This document shows positions 57,155-64,000 of a stretch of DNA of 64,000 nt, one piece after another. Location of the stretch: assembly GCA_040285745.1 (NCBI GenBank), contig JAUFOR010000001.1, positions 806,001-870,000 on the forward strand. Direction: 5' to 3'. A program made the translations under genes and the position numbers. The notes under the pieces were generated by a model. It had not been told where the DNA came from and ran no database searches. It worked only from the letters and a program-made list of their open reading frames with translations. Positions within the stretch are counted from its first letter, which is position 1. The number at the start of each line of letters is the position of its first letter. Source of the DNA: Barthelona sp. PCE (Eukaryota > Metamonada: BaSk clade).

Positions 57155-60058
57155 TTATTCACCGAACTCACAGTAGTCCTTGAGATCGTCTAGGAATGAA
57201 AGATCATCTTCGGTGAGCTCATGTTTGAAACCAGCAAGCAAAGCTGTGACACCAGCCTTTGTAATATTCGTTACGAAAGCATCGTTGAGCTGAATATCTC
57301 GACCTATCTGGTGGATTGGCTCGCCAACAATAGGCTTGATCTTGACAGATCCCTGCTCGCCCTTGTTGATGTGCTGTACCTCAGCGTGGTTGACCTCGAT
57401 AGATTCGATACGACCAGCTAAAAAGCGGAATCCTCTTCTCTGAATAGAAAGAGGTGCACCGACATGCAAACGACCTCTACGAACCTCGAGACCCACAACA
57501 ATGGGGTTTCTGCTGTTGAAAACACAGCCAGGAACGATTGTTGCGACACCAGGCCATACGGCGTTACCCTTAGCGAGAGCTTCCTCTTCGACACGCTTCC
57601 TGTAGTTTGTTCTCCACTCGTAGTAGTCGTCGTGAAGATGGTAGATGATTTCAGCTGTGAAGATCTTGACGTTTGCCTCAGCTGCATACTCTTCAACAGC
57701 AGAGTCCACCTTGACATTGAAAGCTAATACACAGGCGTATTCACTGTTTGTGTCGTGCATGATCATACCGGACATCACATCCATCTTGCGCACAGGGCCA
57801 ATAGCGGCGGAAGCAATAGGGATATCGGTGTAGTCATGGAGATACTTGATGAGTGCCTCGAGAGCACCAAGGGTTGAGGCTTGTAGATGGACACCTTGTT
57901 CAGCACGGGCACCAGCAAGGACATCACTGACCTCCTTCTTTGCAAGTTCGACGCAGTAGTCGTACTCATCGTCTTTAACGGCAACAAAGATGGGGGAGCC
58001 AGCAAGAGCCTCCGTGACGTCTGCACACTGGATACGCACTCCTGAAGAACCCTGCAGGCTCTGGTGGAGTACATAAGCGCCAGTACCAGCGTTGGTACGC
58101 ATTTCTTTGAGTGGTTTGGGTGTCATCAGCTCACGAACCTTCGTTGTAACGACACCGTTCAGCCCTGCCATAATGATGGTGTCACCTCTGTTAATGGTAC
58201 CGTTTGCGAGCACACAATCGAGTACACAACCAACACCAGGTAATACCTTAACCTCAAGGACGGTACAGTCAACATCGTCAATGAAGCGGAGCTTGGGACC
58301 GAGGAAGCGCTCCGAGAACTCCATAATGCAGTGCATAAGATCACCGAGACCTTCACCAGTCCAGGCAGAAGTGGGTACGAGGGACACTTCCTTTCTGGGG
58401 TCCGATATCTCTGTGTAAACGTTCGCAAAGATGCCCTGGTCAGAGAGCTGGGCGATGACGTCATGAAGACGCTCTGTGAAGTGGTTCCTTGTGTGTTGTG
58501 ATTGTTTTTCGAAAGTTTTTTCGAAAGTCATGTCCTTGTGCTCTTTCCACTGCGACAGACGGTCGATCTTGTTGAGAGCAATGACGAACGGGACGCGGCC
58601 GCTTCTCAGGAGGTTGATGGACTCGATGGTTTGTGGCTCGAGACCATGCATAATATCAATGACGAGGATGGCGAAGTTAGCCATATTTGATCCACGGGAG
58701 CGCAAGTTGCTGAAAGATTCGTGGCCGGGGGTGTCAATGACAAGAACACCAGGAAGTTTGTAGGTGTGGTTGCGGGTAACAGGGAGCTCATCTGCTATTT
58801 CAATCACCTTTTCAACGGGGAAGAAGGATGCACCGATTTGCTGGGTGATACCGCCTGCCTCATCAGCTTGGACGTGTGTGGATCTGATGAAATCTAGAAT
58901 AGAAGTTTTACCAGTATCTACGTGACCGAGAATCGTCACAATGGGAGCCCTGAAATCATTTTGAATTGAAAGACGCTCAGCACGATCTGCGCGGGTTTTT
59001 CTACGATGCCCGATCTTCTGCAGCTCCTTTTGGCGCTCAGCCTCGGCAAGTTCTTCCTCCCAATTGGGATGGAGTTCGTTGAACTTCTTCAGTTGTCGAT
59101 CATAGCGTTGACGCTCACGGCGCCCCTTCTGACCCTTCTTCTTGCACAATACCTTGTACTGCTTGTCTGTGATTGGTCTCCAATCCTCAGGGAGAGCATC
59201 CTCCTCCTCTTCTTCTTCAGCAACGACCTCTTCCGGTTCCTCCTCGATAACCTCCTCTTTGGGTTTCTCGGCAGCAGCAGCCTTTTCTTCCTCCTCAAGG
59301 GTCTCGAGTTCGGCTTCCCAGTCTTCTTCGTCAACAAAATTCTCAAGCTTGGCTTCTTCTTCCCAGTTGTCAGCATCATCCTCCCAGGATTCTTCTTCAT
59401 CCTCCCAGTCTTCTTTGCCGCTCTCGACGTTCTCTGCTGCAGCTTCCCAGTCGAGATCTTCCTCAGATTCAATTTCTTCAGGCACCTCTTCGGGGGTTGT
59501 GGTTTCTTCAACCTTCAGCTTCTCCTCCTGCTCACGCTTCAGTTCGAGTTCACGTTGTTTCTTACGCTCCTCCTGCCTTCTGCGATGTTCGAGACGTTCT
59601 TCAGCCATTTTCTCGCGAAGCTCTTCAGCGTTTGATACACCGTACTTCTTCATGAGGCCCTCGGCACGCTCTTGTTGAGCACGCTCAGCGTCCAACTGCC
59701 TCTGTGTCTTATAAAGACCAGCAGCTTTGAGATCTTGGATCTTTTGCTTCTTGGCATCCTTACGCTCTTGCCTTTTTTTTGCTTCTTCCTCTTCACGTTC
59801 CTTCTCAAGGCGCTCGGCCTCTTCAATGGCACGCTGTTGTTCTTGCAATAAACGCTCTTCCTCTTCTTTAGCAGCTTTACGTGCAGCTACTTGAGCTTGA
59901 ATGGCAGCTAACTGCCTATTCTTTTGAGCTTCTCCCTGACTTGGTCTCTGACCAGGTTTTTGCCCAGGCTTACGAGCACCAGGCTTATTACCCTTTGGCT
60001 TCGTCGGTTTTTTACCAGGGGGTTTACGAGCACCAGGCTTTGGTCTCTTAGGTGGCAT
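57155..60058 (-). CDS. EIF5B: Translation initiation factor eIF5B
   Basis: The ATG at 60058 (MPPKRPKPGARKP) gives 967 residues. The first 360 residues are K/E/R-rich with long charged helices and an acidic D/E/W block (EDWEDEEESWEDD), as in eukaryotic eIF5B. The GTPase domain follows with GHVDTGKTS near 374, GGITQQIGA, DTPGHESF near 441 and ALNKIDR near 489. Domain II and the IF2-like domains III and IV complete the factor, which joins the 60S subunit at start codons. Length and order are typical. Confidence 0.95.
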   Translation of the reverse strand: MPPKRPKPGARKPPGKKPTKPKGNKPGARKPGQKPGQRPSQGEAQKNRQLAAIQAQVAARKAAKEEEERLLQEQQRAIEEAERLEKEREEEEAKKRQERKDAKKQKIQDLKAAGLYKTQRQLDAERAQQERAEGLMKKYGVSNAEELREKMAEERLEHRRRQEERKKQRELELKREQEEKLKVEETTTPEEVPEEIESEEDLDWEAAAENVESGKEDWEDEEESWEDDADNWEEEAKLENFVDEEDWEAELETLEEEEKAAAAEKPKEEVIEEEPEEVVAEEEEEEDALPEDWRPITDKQYKVLCKKKGQKGRRERQRYDRQLKKFNELHPNWEEELAEAERQKELQKIGHRRKTRADRAERLSIQNDFRAPIVTILGHVDTGKTSILDFIRSTHVQADEAGGITQQIGASFFPVEKVIEIADELPVTRNHTYKLPGVLVIDTPGHESFSNLRSRGSNMANFAILVIDIMHGLEPQTIESINLLRSGRVPFVIALNKIDRLSQWKEHKDMTFEKTFEKQSQHTRNHFTERLHDVIAQLSDQGIFANVYTEISDPRKEVSLVPTSAWTGEGLGDLMHCIMEFSERFLGPKLRFIDDVDCTVLEVKVLPGVGCVLDCVLANGTINRGDTIIMAGLNGVVTTKVRELMTPKPLKEMRTNAGTGAYVLHQSLQGSSGVRIQCADVTEALAGSPIFVAVKDDEYDYCVELAKKEVSDVLAGARAEQGVHLQASTLGALEALIKYLHDYTDIPIASAAIGPVRKMDVMSGMIMHDTNSEYACVLAFNVKVDSAVEEYAAEANVKIFTAEIIYHLHDDYYEWRTNYRKRVEEEALAKGNAVWPGVATIVPGCVFNSRNPIVVGLEVRRGRLHVGAPLSIQRRGFRFLAGRIESIEVNHAEVQHINKGEQGSVKIKPIVGEPIHQIGRDIQLNDAFVTNITKAGVTALLAGFKHELTEDDLSFLDDLKDYCEFGE

Positions 60059-60239
60059 TTTCAAAAAATTGTAAAGGAAAAATGGTAAAAATAACCTAAG
60101 TAAAAATTTTCTGACGTAAAATTTGATATTCACTGTTTATTGACATTAATGAAGAAATATCTATGATGATAACCGCTTTTTGATATTGTTAAGTACATTT
60201 AAACAAAATTAGATATGTGCAGTTTACTCAAAGTATTAA

Positions 60240-61000
60240 TTACTCCTCTTCAACCTGCTCCTGCTCGACTTCAGCGGGGGCATCGACTTCCTCGACACCA
60301 GGCTGCTCGAGTTCCTCAGCAACTTCCTCACCTTCAGTGGGTTGAGCAGCAATACGCTCGCGTTGGGACTTGGCCATCTTTCTGGACATGAACAATTGAG
60401 GGATAACAAGGAGCAAGGGGAAGATCTTGGACATAACCTTCTTCATGGGGCCCTGGGGAAGAGGTCTCTTGGCGGCAGAAACGGACTTGTGGAGCTCACC
60501 ATCATAGATGAAAGCGGAGAAAGCGCTGGGACCGTTGGCGGCGATTCTGACAAAGCCCTTACCCATAGCAGTGGAGGAAATCTTAACCTTGTTGAAGGTA
60601 TCAGCGAAGTTAATAGTGAACAGTTCGGTCTTCTTACCATCCATCTCATCAGAAACAAAGACAACACCCTCAGTCTTGGTGTCGAGCTCGATCTCAACGT
60701 ACTTGACATCTTCGTAAATACCGGTGTTGTTGAAGAAGAATCTTCCACTCAAAGTCTCGTTTGTCTTAACAATTTCAAGTGTGTAGACCTTGCAGGCTTC
60801 GCTCTCGATCTCACAGATCTCGAGGTCCCATGTGCTAGGTGTTAGAAGTTAATAATATCGGGGAAAATTACATGCGCTGGTAACACGTTGAATAAGTTGA
60901 AAGCGGGCTGTCTGGACTTGCCTGCTCCACCCAAACCGGGTAAAAAGGCGTTAGCGGAGGCGACGTAAGCCAAAAGAACTAAAACAAAGACGATCTTCAT
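60240..61000 (-). CDS. Secretory-pathway type I membrane protein, weakly EMC7/EMC10-like (two exons)
   Basis: Exons 60876-61000 and 60240-60834 encode 239 residues. The signal peptide is KIVFVLVLLAYVASANA. The lumenal part is a beta-rich domain (TWDLEICEIESEACKVY onward). One membrane segment near residue 180 (IFPLLLVIPQLFM) is followed by a basic stretch and an acidic Pro/Glu tail. The layout recalls small ER membrane complex subunits such as EMC7 or EMC10, but identity is not established. The intron is essential to join signal peptide and domain in frame. Codon bias suggests strong expression. Confidence 0.65.
60835..60875 (-). other. GC-AG intron (41 nt)
   Basis: The donor is GCATGT and the 3' end is TTCTAACACCTAG. 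A GTAATT four bases inside would put the exons out of frame, whereas the GC donor gives CCA-GC^C-ACA-TGG and an open frame across the junction. It differs from the GTATGT consensus by one base. Confidence 0.75.
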
Positions 61001-61268
61001 TGTATAAGGGATATGTATATTGAAGTGGATTTATAGGTTTATAGTAACGTTCATACAGAGGGATTGGTAGAGAACAATGTGTTAAATGCTGTTTTATCGA
61101 TGTAAATGTATTATACGACAGTTTTTTAATGGGGGATCAACATAAGGCTCACGCTATTGAAAACGTGAGTGATGTTGAGAGTTAATGGCAGTACGAGCAG
61201 CAAAATGCGGACTAAAGTTATAACAGCATTAGTCATACAAAACTCATCAAAATTTCTAGAACTAGCAT

Positions 61269-63023
61269 TTACTCATCAGTTGTGGCCTCCTGCTCCTCAC
61301 CCTCGGGGCACAGCATCTCGTACATGTCTACAAGTTGGGCATTCTGCTTGAACGATTCACCCAGATCACGAATCAATTTATAGTACTTTCTCTCCTGCGC
61401 CCACAACAAACCGAGGTCGTCTTCGTTCTCCCGCATCGTGTCTTCCTTCTTAACCGTCAACAAGCTCATCTTGTCCAGTTTAGATGAAAGATCCTTTCCA
61501 ATGTTGCCGAGGTACGTATTAAGGATTGTAGAAATGTTTCTGTTTTTAGAGTTAGTATGGAAGTAGTCAGTGATATTGGTATATAACTCTGTTTGTTGTT
61601 CGAAAAAGGCCTTCTTCTTAATTAACAAATTGTAATGATGGAACAAGGACTCTGTTTCATCGTAACGCAGCGAAATCTCTTCGTATATCTCACCGAATCG
61701 CCTCTCAAACTGCTCCATCTCTGCACGGACTGGAAAAGCATCAATTCTTCTTTGCATCTCGAGACACTTCAATGTAAGCTCTCCGAGCGTCTTCCTCCAT
61801 CGAGCACACGATTTTTCGCTCAGCTTAATACGCTTATTAATCTCACTCAGCGCTTCAGCATTACCACTCGCCAACAACTCAGTCAATTCTATTATCCTTG
61901 TCTCAAGCTCCTCATACTCAGCCTCGTAGTTTGTATTGAGAGTAGTTACTTCATCACGCTTCAAGTGCGCCTGCTTGTACTTCTCAATCATCTCAAGTAA
62001 CTGAGGCCCATTGTCCCCTTCCAATGCGCGTTTGATCTTTCTCAAAAACTTGTTGTCGCTGTCCATCTGGGCCTTCAGGGCTGCGTATTCATCCCCCCTT
62101 TCAGAGAGCTCAGATTGTAACTCTCCAATAACAGCGGTAGCGGCTGCCAGCTTTTCATCTAATTTGGCATTTTGCGAGGTGAGTTTATGCATCTTTCTAT
62201 CGAGCTGGTTCGACTCGTCTTCCAGCTCTTTGCTCTTTGCGCTCAGTTTCTTCAATGCTTTAGTCTGCTTCCGATCTATTCCGAAATCATACTCAACCGC
62301 TTCGCTTTGGAAATCGCGCAAGTTCGAATTGAGTTGGTCCAGAGCCTGGGTTACCTCGTCGTCGTCTACAACACCATCGTTGTTCGCATCAGCCAACGAG
62401 AATAAGGACTTGATCAACCTCTGTGGAGCAACACCATATTCAAGCAGGGAAAGAGGTGCTGTCTCATCTGATATACGTGGACGGCGGGCAGGCCTGCGCT
62501 CTCTGTTGGGCATTGTTTTCTTGATAACAGTATCAACAATGGTGGAACGTGTGCTAAGTTGTTTGTTCTTCTCTGCTGTTTTATCGTTAGTAAAACCATG
62601 AGGGAATTGGCGCTCCCACATGAGCTGAGAGAAGTCGTGGTGGATTGCCTCTGTTTCTGAACGTATTTCAACAACACGTTGCACTAGCCATTGGATAATG
62701 GGTAAAAACGCTTTATAATCCAAAGAACGGATCTGAGGTGCCGAAATAGGGTGAGGGCACTTCATGTAACGAAGAGAACGAACGATCTTCTCACCCATTC
62801 TGATTATCATACCAAGATTTGCATTCTCTTGGAAGTTTACGTCAACCTCGACGTCCCCGTGGCAACTCTGAATGCACCAGACCATTCCACCCACTACACG
62901 ATCGAAATTAGACAGCGACTGGATTCTAGCTCTGAAATAACCCGCAGCAACGAGATAATCGATAATATCGTAAAAGGCCTTCTCCTCAACCTCGTCGTAG
63001 CCTAAAGTAGACACGAATGACAT
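61269..63023 (-). CDS. CCDC93: CCDC93, CCC/Commander complex subunit, with EF-hand
   Basis: This is a 584-residue protein. The N-terminal domain matches CCDC93 strongly (LVAAGYFRARIQSLSNFDRV, VGGMVWCIQSCHGDVEVDV and MKCPHPISAPQIRSLDY). Residues 230-580 are coiled coil, the usual CCDC22-pairing region. Between them is a canonical 12-residue EF-hand loop at 212-223 (DANNDGVVDDDE), not something I know as a defining CCDC93 feature. With CCDC22 at 41.5 kb, this supports a working CCC complex for endosomal recycling. Confidence 0.87.
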   Translation of the reverse strand: MSFVSTLGYDEVEEKAFYDIIDYLVAAGYFRARIQSLSNFDRVVGGMVWCIQSCHGDVEVDVNFQENANLGMIIRMGEKIVRSLRYMKCPHPISAPQIRSLDYKAFLPIIQWLVQRVVEIRSETEAIHHDFSQLMWERQFPHGFTNDKTAEKNKQLSTRSTIVDTVIKKTMPNRERRPARRPRISDETAPLSLLEYGVAPQRLIKSLFSLADANNDGVVDDDEVTQALDQLNSNLRDFQSEAVEYDFGIDRKQTKALKKLSAKSKELEDESNQLDRKMHKLTSQNAKLDEKLAAATAVIGELQSELSERGDEYAALKAQMDSDNKFLRKIKRALEGDNGPQLLEMIEKYKQAHLKRDEVTTLNTNYEAEYEELETRIIELTELLASGNAEALSEINKRIKLSEKSCARWRKTLGELTLKCLEMQRRIDAFPVRAEMEQFERRFGEIYEEISLRYDETESLFHHYNLLIKKKAFFEQQTELYTNITDYFHTNSKNRNISTILNTYLGNIGKDLSSKLDKMSLLTVKKEDTMRENEDDLGLLWAQERKYYKLIRDLGESFKQNAQLVDMYEMLCPEGEEQEATTDE

Positions 63024-63172
63024 CCTAAGATTGTGATTGAAGCAAGAAATTTTTTAACAGCTTCATTTCCGCATCGATTTCTTCCCACATCCCAATCCTT
63101 TGAGACCACTTATATTGGACAACATTACAACGTGCTATCCACATGAATTAATAAATGAATTGTTTTGCTTTA

Positions 63173-64000
63173 CTACATGTTATTGATGATGTTTTCCATC
63201 TCTTCAATTTCTTGATGATCCTCTAACAAGGACGATGTACTTTTTGTCTTACTGAAAGTCTCAGAATAACTTGACATATTGCTTGAACTGCTGTGTGATC
63301 TTGGTCGTCGTGGAGAGTTTGGGACAACTATTGTTACAGCATCCAAAACATCGATGGTAGGGCTGTCCCACTGTGGTTCAGGGAGCACACTCATGCTGCT
63401 ACTGTTGCTCAGATTCATAGGTGTAAATGATTCGAAAAGCCACTCATGCTGCAGCAATATAGAGGCTGTTGGTCGATCATCTGGATCCACCTGTAGACAC
63501 TCCATGAGGAACTCCCTTGCGTACCTCGGAAGATCCTTCGGTATCTCTGGTTTCTCACCTCTTCCTATTCGTAAAAGGGCAGCCATAGGGTTGTAGTTTG
63601 AATACGGCGGCTTTCCCGTCAGCATTTCAAGAACAGTCGCACCGAGCGACCATATATCTGCCTTACGCCCATGTCCGCTCTGCAATACTACTTCTGGTGC
63701 TATCCAATACGGAGAGCCATGTAACGAACGATGATCGATTGATCCTGTTCCTAGCTTAACACTTGCACCAAAATCTGCAAGCTTGACGCATCCCTCAGGC
63801 GTTACAAGGATGTTTGCTCCTTTTATATCTCTATGTATGATGCGGTGCGCATGTAAAAATTCCAAGCCTTGCAAGATCTGTCGTGTGTAGTTCTTCGCCA
63901 CTTTGTTCGGGAGTCCGCCGAACTGCCGTATCAAACTGGATAAGGTGCCACCGGCTATGTATTCCAAAAATATAGACATAACGTTTGGAGATATTTCTGT
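63173..64000 (-). CDS. Protein kinase, MAPKKK/MEKK-like (N-terminus beyond window)
   Basis: The frame continues past base 64000, so the start and glycine loop are missing. Seen in order are the hinge region (FLEYIAGGTLSSLI), catalytic HRDIKGANIL, DFG in LADFGASVKL, the activation segment end GSPYWIAPEVV and DIWSLGATVLEML. The HRDIKGAN and GSPYWIAPEV forms are typical of STE11/MEKK kinases. After the kinase domain there are about 90 Ser-rich residues with SPRRPRSHSSSS, likely regulatory. MAP kinase pathway placement is inferred from subfamily only. Confidence 0.85.
   Translation of the reverse strand, partial: TEISPNVMSIFLEYIAGGTLSSLIRQFGGLPNKVAKNYTRQILQGLEFLHAHRIIHRDIKGANILVTPEGCVKLADFGASVKLGTGSIDHRSLHGSPYWIAPEVVLQSGHGRKADIWSLGATVLEMLTGKPPYSNYNPMAALLRIGRGEKPEIPKDLPRYAREFLMECLQVDPDDRPTASILLQHEWLFESFTPMNLSNSSSMSVLPEPQWDSPTIDVLDAVTIVVPNSPRRPRSHSSSSNMSSYSETFSKTKSTSSLLEDHQEIEEMENIINNM

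Noticed and set aside
59006-59635. A 209-codon plus-strand open frame opposite eIF5B
   Set aside because: It is the complement of the K/E-rich region of eIF5B; the leucine/phenylalanine-rich product is an artefact of AAG/GAG codons.
60866-60871. GTAATT as donor for the intron at 60.8 kb
   Set aside because: It would be phase 0 against a phase-2 acceptor and produce an early stop; GCATGT four bases upstream keeps the frame.
1-64000. Mobile elements, CRISPR arrays or bacterial operons
   Set aside because: No transposase, integrase or reverse transcriptase motif, no regular repeat-spacer array, and the gene content and introns are eukaryotic.

Overview
This window is nuclear DNA from a flagellated eukaryotic microbe with a very compact genome. 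It has about 38 protein genes in 64 kb, uses the standard genetic code, and alternates strand freely. Eukaryotic hallmarks are CCT4, eIF5B, RPB9, a ubiquitin-eL40 fusion, the MTR4 helicase, PRP3, a syntaxin, Rab geranylgeranyltransferase alpha and a MEKK-like kinase. Genes related to an outer-dynein-arm docking subunit and to SPAG8 point to a motile flagellum. Seven introns can be placed by reading frame. Six donors read GTATGN and one reads GCATGT, and the 3' ends fuse a branch-like motif to the acceptor (for example CTAACACCTAG). That resembles the intron signature of Metamonada (Trichomonas, Giardia), so a metamonad or Carpediemonas-like flagellate is my best guess. No rRNA or organellar marker is present to prove it.

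Layout. 1-8.8 kb: amidotransferase fragment, HPRT, a K/E-rich coiled-coil protein and an 1,799-residue protein of unknown function. 9-13.2 kb: a multipass membrane protein without an obvious start codon, CCT4 (three exons) and a coiled-coil protein. 13.3-25.2 kb: one intronless gene for a surface protein of about 3,973 residues (beta-rich repeats, TIG/IPT-like region, Cys-rich region, multipass C-terminus). 25-34 kb: a basic protein, a SPAG8-like protein, MTR4, deoC, an ODA1-type coiled-coil protein, a free-standing myosin-I TH1 domain and RPB9. 34-46 kb: a codon-biased tail-anchored-like surface protein, a beta-propeller-like protein, a CDP-alcohol phosphatidyltransferase, UPF0488, elongin-B-like, a histone-fold protein, a four-helix membrane protein, CCDC22, RABGGTA, a MobA-like enzyme and aldose 1-epimerase. 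46-64 kb: two unknown proteins around a 586-bp very AT-rich gap, TrpRS with a polylysine insert, PRP3, a type I membrane protein, ubiquitin-eL40, syntaxin, an amidohydrolase, eIF5B, an ER-type membrane protein, CCDC93 and a protein kinase.

How it fits together. CCDC22 and CCDC93 are partners in the CCC part of the Commander endosomal recycling complex, and syntaxin and RABGGTA also serve membrane traffic. PRP3 fits the presence of introns. HPRT, deoC, the amidohydrolase and the epimerase suggest a salvage-type carbohydrate and nucleoside metabolism. Spacing is extreme: convergent genes often share or overlap stop codons, and divergent starts lie as close as 38 bp.

The most unusual signal is the placement of introns inside the start codon (AT^G) in at least two genes. 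In both, unspliced RNA reads an intact ATG but meets a stop within a few codons, so translation would depend on splicing. The ubiquitin moiety is also exceptionally divergent (21 substitutions against human).
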